From assembly GCA_038745855.1 (NCBI GenBank), contig JBCDLC010000007.1, forward strand, positions 1 to 64,000: a DNA stretch of 64,000 bases, written 5' to 3'. This document shows, piece by piece, positions 37,936 through 46,057 of this stretch; the stretch's first letter is position 1, and each line of letters starts with the position of its first letter. The notes under the pieces were generated by a model. It worked only from the letters and a program-made list of their open reading frames with translations. It did not search any database and was not told where the DNA came from. A program made the position numbers and the translations under genes. This stretch comes from UBA5336 sp038745855. Its GTDB lineage: Bacteria > Pseudomonadota > Alphaproteobacteria > Caulobacterales > Hyphomonadaceae.

Positions 37936-39537
37936 TCAGAAGCTGAGGACCTTCACGTAGCGGACGTGTTCGAGGTTCTGCAGGGTGTCGGTGACGCCGG
38001 CTGGGGGCTCGCTGTCGATGCCGACCAGGGCGACCGCTTCGCCAGCGGCCTCTGTCCGGCCGAGATGGAATGTGGCGATATTCACCGATGCTTCGCCCAG
38101 CATCTGTCCCAGGGCGCCGATGAAGCCGGGCGCGTCGACATTGTTGACGTAGAGCATCACCGGGGAAAAATCGGCCTCCAACGCCATGCCCTTCACCTCA
38201 GCCACGCGCGGACCGGCGGGCGACACGGTTCCGGCAAGGGTGCGCCAGCCGCCATCTGGGGCGTTGGCAGTCGCCTTGGTCTTCACCTTGATACGGATCA
38301 GGCTGTCATAAACCGGGCTTTCCTCGGTCTTGGTTTCGGTCAGTTTGACCCCGCTATCGGCGAGAATGGAAGGCGCCGAAACCATGTTCACATCGCCCCG
38401 GGAAAACCTGAGGAGACCGGCAAGCAAGGCGGCCGTCACGGGCTTGCGGTTCAGCTCCGCGACCTCGCCTTCGTACTCGATGACCACCTCTTCAAAACCA
38501 TGGTCGGAGATCTGACCCGCAAAGCTGCCGAGTTTTCCGGCAAGGTCGATAAAGGGTTTGAGACGGGGCGCTTCTTCCGCGGTGACAGACGGCATGTTGA
38601 GCGCGTTCGTGACCGCACCGGAGAGGAGATAGTCGGACATCTGTTCGGCAACCTGCAAGGCCACGTTTTCCTGGGCTTCGGTGGTTGCTGCGCCAAGGTG
38701 GGGGGTAGCGATGAAGTTGGGCGCGCCGAACAGGATATTCTCCTTGGCGGGCTCTTCGGCGAAAACATCGAAGGCGGCGGCTCCGATATGGCCGCTGTCG
38801 AGCCCCTCGCGGACGGCGGCTTCATCAACCAGGCCACCGCGGGCGCAATTGACGATGATGATGCCAGGCTTTGTCTTCGCCAGGGCCTCGCGCGAGAGGA
38901 TATTGCGGGTCTGGTCCGTCAGCGGTGTGTGGAGGGTGATGACGTCGGCCCGGGCGAGGAGATCGTCCAGCTCGACCTTTTCGATACCGAGGTCCTCGGC
39001 CCGCTCATCGGTCAGGAACGGGTCAAACGCGACGACCCGCATCTGCAGGCCCTGGGCGCGTTCGGCGACCCGAGAGCCGATATTCCCGCAGCCGATGAGG
39101 CCGAGGGTCTTGTAGGTCAGCTCGCGGCCCATGAAAGCTTTCTTGGGCCATGTGCCGGCCTGGGTGCCTTCATTCGCAGCGGGGATCTGGCGAGCGGCTG
39201 CAAACATCATCGCGATGGCATGTTCAGCGGTGGTGATGGCATTGCCGAAAGGCGTGTTCATGACGACGACGCCGTTCGCGGTTGCCGCCTTGATGTCGAT
39301 ATTATCGACGCCGATCCCGGCTCTGCCGATCACTTGCAGGTTGGTCGCCGCGGCAATGACATCGGCATCGGGCTTAGTCGCAGAGCGGACAGCGAGGCCG
39401 TGATAGGCCGGTATGATCGCGATCAGGTCGTCTTTCGAGAGACCGGTTCTGACGTCAACGTCGAGGCCGCGCTGCTTGAAGATATCGACGGCGGCGGGGC
39501 TAAGACTATCGGCGATGAGGACTTTGGGGGAAGCCAT
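37936..39537 (-). CDS. serA: D-3-phosphoglycerate dehydrogenase
   Basis: SerA oxidises 3-phosphoglycerate in the first step of serine synthesis. The 533-residue protein is the long, three-domain form. The substrate/NAD domains have IGRAGIGVDNID, LGLIGCGNIGSRVAERA, NCARGGLVDEAAV and the catalytic His in ATPHLGAATTEAQ. An allosteric substrate-binding domain and a C-terminal ACT domain follow (MLYVNNVDAPGFIGALGQML), which usually gives feedback control by serine. I start at ATG 39537 (MASPKVLIADSL); 25 open upstream codons are not coding-like. It is downstream of serC on the same strand (129 bases). Confidence 0.97.
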   Translation of the reverse strand: MASPKVLIADSLSPAAVDIFKQRGLDVDVRTGLSKDDLIAIIPAYHGLAVRSATKPDADVIAAATNLQVIGRAGIGVDNIDIKAATANGVVVMNTPFGNAITTAEHAIAMMFAAARQIPAANEGTQAGTWPKKAFMGRELTYKTLGLIGCGNIGSRVAERAQGLQMRVVAFDPFLTDERAEDLGIEKVELDDLLARADVITLHTPLTDQTRNILSREALAKTKPGIIIVNCARGGLVDEAAVREGLDSGHIGAAAFDVFAEEPAKENILFGAPNFIATPHLGAATTEAQENVALQVAEQMSDYLLSGAVTNALNMPSVTAEEAPRLKPFIDLAGKLGSFAGQISDHGFEEVVIEYEGEVAELNRKPVTAALLAGLLRFSRGDVNMVSAPSILADSGVKLTETKTEESPVYDSLIRIKVKTKATANAPDGGWRTLAGTVSPAGPRVAEVKGMALEADFSPVMLYVNNVDAPGFIGALGQMLGEASVNIATFHLGRTEAAGEAVALVGIDSEPPAGVTDTLQNLEHVRYVKVLSF

Positions 39538-39666
39538 GGTGAAAGGTCCGTTCCGTGTTGTGTGTGCTGGAAAAGCGCCAGTGGCTGGTGTGGCCCGGCC
39601 CGGCTCGGCCATGGAAACCAGCGGGCCGGGCGGGAGAAGGCGCAGGTGCGGAGGCTGCTCTCAGTG

Positions 39667-40842
39667 CTAGAGCGCCGCGATGGTCTCAGCGAAGGCCCAG
39701 TCGAGCCACGGTGTGAGCTTGGCCACATCCGAAGGTTCGACCGTGGCGCCGCACCAGATCCGAAGTCCGGGCGGAGCATCGCGGTAGCCATTGGCATCGA
39801 AGGCGGCGCCCTCCTGCTCAAGGCGGCCGGTCATCGCCTTCATGAAGGCCTTCTGGGCTTCGAGACCGAGCGCGGTGAAACGCGGATCGGTGATCTTGAG
39901 CGTCACGCCGCTGTTCGAGCGGATGGATGGATCCGCGCAGAGGAAACTGATCCATTCCGTTGCGGCCACCCAATTTTCAAGGATGGCGAGGCTCTCATCG
40001 GAGCGCGCCTTGAGCGCACGCCAACCGCCGAGGCCCTTGGCCCATTCGAGGGCCTGGATGTAATCCTCAGTCGCCATGAGCGAGGGCGTATTGATCGTGG
40101 CGCCTTCGAACAAGGCTTCGTTCAGCTTGCCCTTCTTGGTCATGCGGAAGATCTTCGGCAGCGGGCGGGGCGGTTTGTAGCGCTCCAGCCGGTCAACTGC
40201 TGCGGGGCTGAGGATCAGCATGCCGTGGGCTGCCTCTCCGCCGAGGACTTTCTGCCAGGAATAGGTGGTGACATCGCACTTGGCCCAATCGATGTCCTGG
40301 GCGAAGCAAGCCGAGGTGGCATCGTTGATGACGATCCTGTCCGGGTTTTTCGCGATCCAGTCGGCATTCGGGACCCGCACGCCCGATGTGGTGCCGTTCC
40401 AGGTGAAGATGATATCCGCATCATCGCGCGCCTGGGAAAAGTCGGGGTGGATGCCGTAGTCGGCTGTGTGAACCTCGGCGTCGAGGTCGGTGAGTTCGTT
40501 GAGGACGTCTGTAACCCAGTCCTTGCCGAAACTCTCCCAGGCGAAAATGTCCACTGGGCGCTCGCCGAGCATGGACCACATAGCCATTTCAACGGCGCCC
40601 GTATCGGAGGCGGGTACGATGGCGATTCGGTAGTTGTCCGGAACATCGAGCACCTCGCGGGTGAGATCGATGGCGCGTTTCAGCCGAGCTTTCGCGTCCT
40701 TGGACCGGTGGGACCGGCCGAGCTCAGCGCCGGCGAGTTGATCGAGGGAAAACCCTGGCCGCTTGGCGGTTGGGCCCGACGAGAAGTGCGGGCACGAGGG
40801 CTTCATGGCCGGCTTCGTCGCCGGCGTTGTGACAGTCGTCAT
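39667..40842 (-). CDS. serC: Phosphoserine aminotransferase
   Basis: SerC transaminates 3-phosphohydroxypyruvate to phosphoserine. The 391-residue protein is of the alphaproteobacterial/archaeal-like type: FSSGPTAKRPGFSL, GRSHRSKDAKARL, IVPASDTGAVEMAMWS, and the PLP lysine in TYSWQKVLGGEAAHGML. It pairs with serA downstream. Its start is preceded by AGGAG at 40852-40856, which is buried in a hairpin of the mRNA leader, so translation is probably regulated. Confidence 0.96.
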   Translation of the reverse strand: MTTVTTPATKPAMKPSCPHFSSGPTAKRPGFSLDQLAGAELGRSHRSKDAKARLKRAIDLTREVLDVPDNYRIAIVPASDTGAVEMAMWSMLGERPVDIFAWESFGKDWVTDVLNELTDLDAEVHTADYGIHPDFSQARDDADIIFTWNGTTSGVRVPNADWIAKNPDRIVINDATSACFAQDIDWAKCDVTTYSWQKVLGGEAAHGMLILSPAAVDRLERYKPPRPLPKIFRMTKKGKLNEALFEGATINTPSLMATEDYIQALEWAKGLGGWRALKARSDESLAILENWVAATEWISFLCADPSIRSNSGVTLKITDPRFTALGLEAQKAFMKAMTGRLEQEGAAFDANGYRDAPPGLRIWCGATVEPSDVAKLTPWLDWAFAETIAAL

Positions 40843-40851
40843 CTGGTTTTA

Positions 40852-40925
40852 CTCCTATCCTTCCAGATAGGCTGGGCACCGTTGGGGGTGCCTGGCCCAC
40901 GGCCCGTATGGCACAAAACCGTGCC
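40852..40925 (-). promoter_or_regulatory. serC leader with three hairpins, one covering the ribosome-binding site
   Basis: Read on the minus strand towards serC there are three hairpins. The first is GGCAC-loop-GTGCC (40921-40925 with 40910-40914). The second is GGCACC-CCCAAC-GGTGCC (40887-40892 with 40875-40880). The third is CCTATC-TGGAAG-GATAGG (40866-40871 with 40854-40859), whose 3' strand overlaps the AGGAG of serC. A conserved serC leader motif has been described computationally in alphaproteobacteria. I believe this is a member, but I could not compare it with the covariance model. Confidence 0.55.
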
Positions 40926-40995
40926 CATCGATAGTCGCGCGTGCGATAGGGTGGTGAATGACCCCCGCGGGGAGCGGGCTAAAGGAGGAAAGACC

Positions 40996-41430
40996 ATGGA
41001 AGAACTGGGAATCGACCTGGCCGCGATCGCGTCGGCGGCGGGGCTTGGGGGCGCGGGCGGATCGGCAGCGCTGGCGTTGGCGTTTGCTGGAGCGGTGAAG
41101 AAGTTCATCATCCGAACGCTGACCACAGCGGTTTTCACGGGGGTCGGCTTCTACCTGCTGCTGACGAATATGGGCTTCCAGATCGTGCCGAAGGAGCAGG
41201 CCGTCGCTGAAGCCGTCGAAGAAGAAGCCCAGGCTGGATTCCCGTCGATCCCGGGGCTGCCGGGCGGGCTTGAGGGCATCCTGAACAATGAGCTCGACGG
41301 AGCTGCCCGTCCGGAGTCCATGCCGCGGGCGGACGCGCCTGTCGCTGCTGCGGAGCCCCAAGGCGCCTACGTGATTTGCGCACCCTGGCGCGCCTGCGCG
41401 AAGCAAACGCCCGTGGGCGATGGCCAGTAG
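40996..41430 (+). CDS. Small membrane protein of unknown function
   Basis: The 144-residue product starts MEELGIDLAAIASAAGLGG after a strong AAAGGAGGAA (six bases upstream of the ATG). A glycine/alanine-rich segment (residues about 12-32) and a clear transmembrane segment (about 43-58, TTAVFTGVGFYLLLTNMGF) are followed by an acidic stretch. The tail is polar and Pro/Gly-rich (FPSIPGLPGGLEGIL) with two Cys at the end. The same frame stays open for another kilobase upstream, but that part is antisense to serA and serC and has no start signal. Divergent from serC. Family not recognised. Confidence 0.65.
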   Translation: MEELGIDLAAIASAAGLGGAGGSAALALAFAGAVKKFIIRTLTTAVFTGVGFYLLLTNMGFQIVPKEQAVAEAVEEEAQAGFPSIPGLPGGLEGILNNELDGAARPESMPRADAPVAAAEPQGAYVICAPWRACAKQTPVGDGQ

Positions 41431-41438
41431 CAGTGGAC

Positions 41439-42245
41439 TTATCGCTCTGTCGCTTGCAACCAGGAAAGGGCGATCGCAGCCGCGGTGGCGACGTTTAGGC
41501 TGTCAACGCCGTGGTGCATGGGGATGCAAACGGATTGGGCCATGGCGAGGATATCGTGTGACAGGCCCGGGCCTTCAGCGCCAACGATGACGGCAACACG
41601 CCCCTCTCTCGGCATTGCATAGAGTGAGATCGCTTCAGTGTCGGGTGTCAACGCCAAGGGGGTGAAACCCGCGCTCGCGGCAAGGTCCAAAAGGGCGCAG
41701 CCGGACTGGCCGTGGGCGAAGGGGAGCCACAGGCTGGTCCCGGCCGAAACCCGGATTGCTTTCCGATACAGAGGGTCGCAACTGGTCTCGTCCAGAAGGA
41801 TCCCGCAGGCTCCGAAGGCCGCTGCGTTCCTGAACAGGGCGCCGACATTGTCGTGGTTGGACAGGCCAATCGCGACGACCAGCGGGCCGGGCTGGCCCGT
41901 GATATCGGCCGCGGCCAGGGCCGGTCCCTTCCGGGCGCAAGCGAGGATGCCGCGGTGGATCGGAAAGCCAGCAATCTCGTCCATCACGGACTGGCTAGCC
42001 GTGAAAACCGGCACCTCCGCCGGGACGGTCTCAAGCAACCGGCCCAGGGGCGCGAGACGCGTATCGCACAGGAGCAGGCTCTCAACCTCGAAACGTGACC
42101 GGGTCAAAAGCACGTCGAGCGTCACTTTACCCTCAACGATAAAGCGATCGCCACGCCCGGTCAGATCCCTCTCTCGGACCCGTGTATAGGGAGCGACCCG
42201 GGGATCGCCGGGGTCAGTGATATCGAAGAAGGAACGCTGCTGCAC
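41439..42245 (-). CDS. TrmH/SpoU-family RNA methyltransferase
   Basis: SPOUT enzymes of this group 2'-O-methylate ribose in tRNA or rRNA. The 268-residue protein has an N-terminal RNA-binding part (TGRGDRFIVEGKVTLDVLL) and the three SPOUT motifs: GLSNHDNVGALFRNAAAFG (motif 1, with conserved Asn and Arg), VIVGAEGPGLS (motif 2) and IPMHHGVDSLNVATAAAIAL (motif 3, with the trefoil-knot SAM site). The specific target nucleotide is not evident. It lies 22 bases downstream of rpoH on the same strand. Confidence 0.93.
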   Translation of the reverse strand: MQQRSFFDITDPGDPRVAPYTRVRERDLTGRGDRFIVEGKVTLDVLLTRSRFEVESLLLCDTRLAPLGRLLETVPAEVPVFTASQSVMDEIAGFPIHRGILACARKGPALAAADITGQPGPLVVAIGLSNHDNVGALFRNAAAFGACGILLDETSCDPLYRKAIRVSAGTSLWLPFAHGQSGCALLDLAASAGFTPLALTPDTEAISLYAMPREGRVAVIVGAEGPGLSHDILAMAQSVCIPMHHGVDSLNVATAAAIALSWLQATER

Positions 42246-42267
42246 CTGACCCTTCGACAGGCGCTCA

Positions 42268-43167
42268 TCACACGCTGGTCATGAGGCCGCGTTCCTTGGC
42301 GAGTTTCTTCATGGATTTCTGGAGTTTCTCAAAGGCGCGCACTTCGATCTGTCGGATACGCTCACGGGACACGTTGTAGACCGTGGAGAGGTCTTCCAGC
42401 GTTTTCGGCTCATCGCTGAGACGGCGTTCGGTGAGGATGTGCTGCTCGCGCTCGTTGAGATCTTGCATGGCCTCGGTGAGCAGATTCATGCGCGCATCAT
42501 ACTCTTGGCGGTTTGCGTATTCGACGGCCTGGTTGGGCTCGTCATCGGCGAGCCAGTCCTGCCATTCCATATCGCCATCGGTTCCCATCGGCACGTTCAG
42601 GGACGCATCGGAGCCGGACATCCGCCCGTTCATGTCCATCACGTCCTTCTCGGAGACGTTCAGCTTTTCGGCAATCAGCTTTGCCTGGGCGGGTTTCAGG
42701 TCGCCTTCCTCAAGCGCCTGGATCTCGCCCTTGAGACGGCGAAGGTTGAAGAAGAGCTTCTTCTGGGCTGCCGTGGTGCCGAGCTTCACGAGGCTCCAGC
42801 TCCGCAGGATGTATTCCTGGATCGAGGCGCGAATCCACCACATGGCGTAGGTGGCCAGGCGGAAGCCCTTGTCGGGATCAAACTTCTTCACCGATTGCAT
42901 CAGGCCGACATTGCCCTCGGAAATCACCTCGGCCATGGGGAGCCCGTAGCCCCTGTATCCCATTGCGATCTTCGCAACGAGACGCAGGTGGCTCGTCACC
43001 ATTTTCTCAGCAGCCGAGGAATCCCCATGCTCCGCCCAGCGCTTGGCGAGCATGAATTCCTCATTTTTCTCGAGCATCGGAAACTTGCGGATTTCCGACA
43101 GGTAGCGCGACAAGCCCTGCTCTGGACTGAGCGTTACCGACAGGCTTTTCATTTTCCCTTCAGCCAT
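42268..43167 (-). CDS. rpoH: RNA polymerase sigma-32 factor RpoH
   Basis: RpoH directs transcription of heat-shock genes. The 299-residue protein has region 1.2/2.1 (LSRYLSEIRKFPML), region 2 (HLRLVAKIAMGYRGYGLP, EVISEGNVGLMQSVKKFDP, RLATYAMWWIRASIQEYIL) and the RpoH box (QKKLFFNLRRLKGEI). Region 4 ends with SRERIRQIEVRAFEKLQ. Two adjacent ATG codons occur at 43170 and 43167; GGAGG is two and five bases upstream respectively, so I choose 43167. The 220-base upstream region separates it from ettA. Control by temperature cannot be judged from the leader. Confidence 0.97.
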   Translation of the reverse strand: MAEGKMKSLSVTLSPEQGLSRYLSEIRKFPMLEKNEEFMLAKRWAEHGDSSAAEKMVTSHLRLVAKIAMGYRGYGLPMAEVISEGNVGLMQSVKKFDPDKGFRLATYAMWWIRASIQEYILRSWSLVKLGTTAAQKKLFFNLRRLKGEIQALEEGDLKPAQAKLIAEKLNVSEKDVMDMNGRMSGSDASLNVPMGTDGDMEWQDWLADDEPNQAVEYANRQEYDARMNLLTEAMQDLNEREQHILTERRLSDEPKTLEDLSTVYNVSRERIRQIEVRAFEKLQKSMKKLAKERGLMTSV

Positions 43168-43393
43168 CATGGCCTCCTTGTTCGTCCTGGCCACCTCCCG
43201 GGTTCGGCAAAGGGCCAATTATCTTCGATGGCAGCAGCGTCCCGCTTGGCAGCAACGCTGGATGCTTCCGCATCGTTCCATCCCATTTGTGAGGAGATAA
43301 GCACAAGAATAGGAACAAAAAGGGGCGAGCGCGTGAAATCCCGCGACCCGGACCGCAGAGCGATGCAACCCAGCTTTGGGCCTGTTGAATCCA

Positions 43394-45061
43394 TCAGGCG
43401 CGGGCGAATTTCTTGAACTTCACCCGCTTCGGATTGACCGCATCCTCACCGAGGCGCCGTTTCTTGTCCTCGAGATAGGATGTGAAATCGCCTTCGAACC
43501 ATTCGACATGGCTATCACCCTCGAAGGCCAGGATATGCGTCGCCATCCTGTCGAGGAACCAACGGTCGTGGCTGATCACCACGGCGCAGCCCGGAAAGCC
43601 GTCCAGCCCTTCTTCCAGGGCCTGCAGCGTTTCGACGTCCAGGTCATTGGTCGGCTCATCGAGCAGGAGCAGGTTCGCGCCCTGCTTAAGCATTTTTGCC
43701 AGGTGGACTCGGTTGCGCTCCCCACCTGAGAGGACGCCGACTTTCTTCTGCTGGTCGGACTTCTTGAAGTTGAACGCGGAGACATAAGCCCGCGAATTCA
43801 CCTCGACGCCGCCCAGGTCGAGAATATCAAGGCCATCGGAAATCTCTTCCCAGACATTCTTGCTGCCATCAAGCGTGTCCCGGCTCTGGTCCACGTAGCC
43901 GAGCTTGACCGTGTCGCCCAGCCGGATGGAGCCGGTATCGGGCTCCTCCTGTCCGGTGATCATCTTGAATAGGGTCGACTTGCCCGCACCGTTGGGCCCG
44001 ACGACGCCGACAATCCCACCTGGCGGGAGGGAAAAGGTAAGGTCCTCGACCAGGAGGTGGTTGCCGAACCCCTTGCGCAGGTTTTCCGCCTCCAGGACCA
44101 GATTGCCGAGCCTTGGGCCCGGGGGAATGCGGATCTGAGCCGTCGAGACCTTCTCGCGCTCGGCCTCGGACGCCATTTCCTCATAGCGCTGGATACGCGC
44201 TTTCGATTTCGCCTGGCGCGCCTTGGCGCCTGCACGGACCCATTCCAGCTCCTTGGTGAGCGCGCGTTGCTTGCCCTTGTCCTCGCGGGCCTCCTGCTCC
44301 AGCCGTTTCGCCTTTTGCTCCAGCCACGCGGAATAATTGCCCTGGTAGGGAATCCCGCGGCCCCGGTCCAGTTCCAGGATCCAGCCCGTGATATCGTCGA
44401 GGAAGTAGCGGTCATGGGTTACAAGAATGACGCAGCCGGGGAAGTTGATGAGGTAATTCTGAAGCCAGGCCACCGTTTCGGCATCGAGGTGGTTGGTTGG
44501 CTCATCCATGAGGATCATGTCGGGCTTGGAGAGCAGAAGCTGGCAAATGGCGACGCGGCGGATCTCGCCGCCCGACAGGCTGGTCACGTCTGCGAGATCA
44601 TCTGGGCAGCGCAGGGCTTCCATGGCCATGGTGATCTTGCTGTCGATATCCCAGGCATCGGCGGCGTCGACCTGCTCCTGCAGCGCTGTCATCTCCTCCA
44701 TCAGCTCGTCGGAATAGTCCTCACCGAGCTTGGCAGAGATCTCATTGAACCGGTCAAGGATCTGTTTCTCGGGACACGCGCTGGCGACATTGTCGAAGAC
44801 GTTCAAATCAGGGTTCAGTTGGGGCTCCTGGGGGAGGTACCCGACTTTTATCCCGTCGGCGGCCCAAGCTTCGCCGTTGAACTCGGTTTCCAGTCCCGCC
44901 ATGATTTTAAGGAGCGTAGATTTGCCCGCACCGTTGACGCCAACGACCCCGATCTTTGCGTCGGGTAGAAACGAGAGATGAATGTTCTCAAAGACCTTCT
45001 TGCCGCCGGGATAGGTCTTGGAGACGCCCTGCATGTGGTAGACGTATTGCGGTCCGGCCAT
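43394..45061 (-). CDS. ettA: Energy-dependent translational throttle protein EttA (ABC-F)
   Basis: EttA binds the ribosomal E site and gates the first elongation step according to the ATP/ADP ratio. The 555-residue protein has two ABC domains without membrane parts. Walker A motifs are VGVNGAGKSTLLK and VGPNGAGKSTLFK. Signature motifs are TSLSGGEIRRVAIC and LSGGERNRVHLAK; Walker B motifs are ILMDEPTNHLD and LLLDEPTNDLD. The EttA-type arm lies in domain 1 (PQEPQLNPDLNVFDNV), and the inter-domain linker is basic. The ATG at 45061 is preceded by AGGAG. Length matches E. coli EttA. Confidence 0.97.
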   Translation of the reverse strand: MAGPQYVYHMQGVSKTYPGGKKVFENIHLSFLPDAKIGVVGVNGAGKSTLLKIMAGLETEFNGEAWAADGIKVGYLPQEPQLNPDLNVFDNVASACPEKQILDRFNEISAKLGEDYSDELMEEMTALQEQVDAADAWDIDSKITMAMEALRCPDDLADVTSLSGGEIRRVAICQLLLSKPDMILMDEPTNHLDAETVAWLQNYLINFPGCVILVTHDRYFLDDITGWILELDRGRGIPYQGNYSAWLEQKAKRLEQEAREDKGKQRALTKELEWVRAGAKARQAKSKARIQRYEEMASEAEREKVSTAQIRIPPGPRLGNLVLEAENLRKGFGNHLLVEDLTFSLPPGGIVGVVGPNGAGKSTLFKMITGQEEPDTGSIRLGDTVKLGYVDQSRDTLDGSKNVWEEISDGLDILDLGGVEVNSRAYVSAFNFKKSDQQKKVGVLSGGERNRVHLAKMLKQGANLLLLDEPTNDLDVETLQALEEGLDGFPGCAVVISHDRWFLDRMATHILAFEGDSHVEWFEGDFTSYLEDKKRRLGEDAVNPKRVKFKKFARA

Positions 45062-45207
45062 GGGATCGGCTCCTGGGATAGCTGCTGAGGGGCGCGTGTG
45101 CGGTCTTGTGATTGCGCTCTGTGAAGCACCCGGCGGCCGAGATCAACATGCGTGCGCCCAGCTTGCAAGGATCTGCGACGGGCGTGCCACGGCGCAGCAT
45201 GGCCTCC

Positions 45208-45235
45208 TGCTGTGCAAGCAGAACCTTGCACAGCA
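45208..45235. repeat. Perfect 11-bp inverted repeat between ettA and the polysaccharide export gene
   Basis: TGCTGTGCAAG (45208-45218) and CTTGCACAGCA (45225-45235) are exact complements separated by CAGAAC. No T run follows on either strand, so it does not look like an intrinsic terminator. It could be an operator or an RNA stem in one of the divergent leaders. Confidence 0.6.
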
Positions 45236-45318
45236 ACGCACAGGTTAAGTGCCGGTGAACCTTGCCGGCGGCGAAAGCCGGTACTAGACATCGGCCTCGG
45301 TGTAGAAGGGCGAAAATC

Positions 45319-46020
45319 ATGAAGCGTGGGCTGGTCTGTGTCTCTTCGATGATTACCATTTTGGGGGTTGCGAGCTGTGCGTCGGGCGGCAGCACGCCGG
45401 AATACCCCTCGTCCTTCGAATCTTCCGCACCCCCCGATGCCAATCTGACGAAAGTTGAATTGGACACTTTACTGATTGGCCCGGCCGACATGCTGGAAAT
45501 CAAAGTGTTCGGGGTTCCTGAACTCGATGGACGATACCAGGTCGACTACCTGGGCCGGATAAAGGTCCCCCTCGTCGGCGAGGTCAATGCGATGGGGTTG
45601 AGCACATATGAGCTGTCGGGCGTGCTCGAGGACGAACTGGAGAAGAGCTACCTGCAAAACGCGCAGGTGAACGTGATCGTTGAGGAATCGGCGGATGCGC
45701 TGAGGGAATTCACGATCGAGGGATCTGTGAACAAGCCTGGTATCTTCCCGGTGGCCGAGGACATGACGCTCTTGCAAGCTGTCGCTGTTGCGGGGGGGCC
45801 TTCCGAGTTTGCGAACCCTCGAAAGGTGGTCGTGTTTCGCACGATCGATGGGGAGAGAAGCGCGGCTGCGTTCGATCTCATTGCTATCCGCGCTGGAACG
45901 GCGGGAGATCCACAGATTTATCCAGATGATATCGTGGTAATGGATGGTTCCGAGGTGCGGAGCGGCTATCGTGAGGTGATCAGGTCGATCCCGATTGTCG
46001 CCCTCTTTCTCGCCCTTTGA
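45319..46020 (+). CDS. Polysaccharide export outer-membrane lipoprotein (Wza/GumB family)
   Basis: These proteins form the outer-membrane exit channel for capsule or exopolysaccharide. The 233-residue product has a signal peptide with lipobox GVASC. A Poly_export domain follows (IGPADMLEIKVFGVPELDGRYQV, GRIKVPLVGEVNAMGLSTYEL, YLQNAQVNVIVEE), then one SLBB domain (FTIEGSVNKPGIFPV, TLLQAVAVAGGPSEFANP). It is short, lacking the extra SLBB and C-terminal helix of Wza, as is common in alphaproteobacteria. It is followed 37 bases later by the chain-length/tyrosine kinase gene, its usual partner. I start at ATG 45319. Confidence 0.92.
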   Translation: MKRGLVCVSSMITILGVASCASGGSTPEYPSSFESSAPPDANLTKVELDTLLIGPADMLEIKVFGVPELDGRYQVDYLGRIKVPLVGEVNAMGLSTYELSGVLEDELEKSYLQNAQVNVIVEESADALREFTIEGSVNKPGIFPVAEDMTLLQAVAVAGGPSEFANPRKVVVFRTIDGERSAAAFDLIAIRAGTAGDPQIYPDDIVVMDGSEVRSGYREVIRSIPIVALFLAL

Positions 46021-46057
46021 GGCATAGTCTTACCAGCGCGCAGCGTGGGCTTTTGTT

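Noticed and set aside
37966..40995. A very long plus-strand open frame (over 1100 codons to 41430)
   Set aside because: The first kilobases are antisense to serA and serC, which have full family motifs. Only the last 144 codons, after AAAGGAGGAA, look like a gene.
44988..45197. Minus-strand frame with a good AGGAGG and ATG at 45197, overlapping the ettA start out of frame
   Set aside because: It overlaps ettA by about 70 bases in another frame, has no recognisable sequence, and ettA has its own ribosome site. It could be a leader peptide, but nothing supports it.
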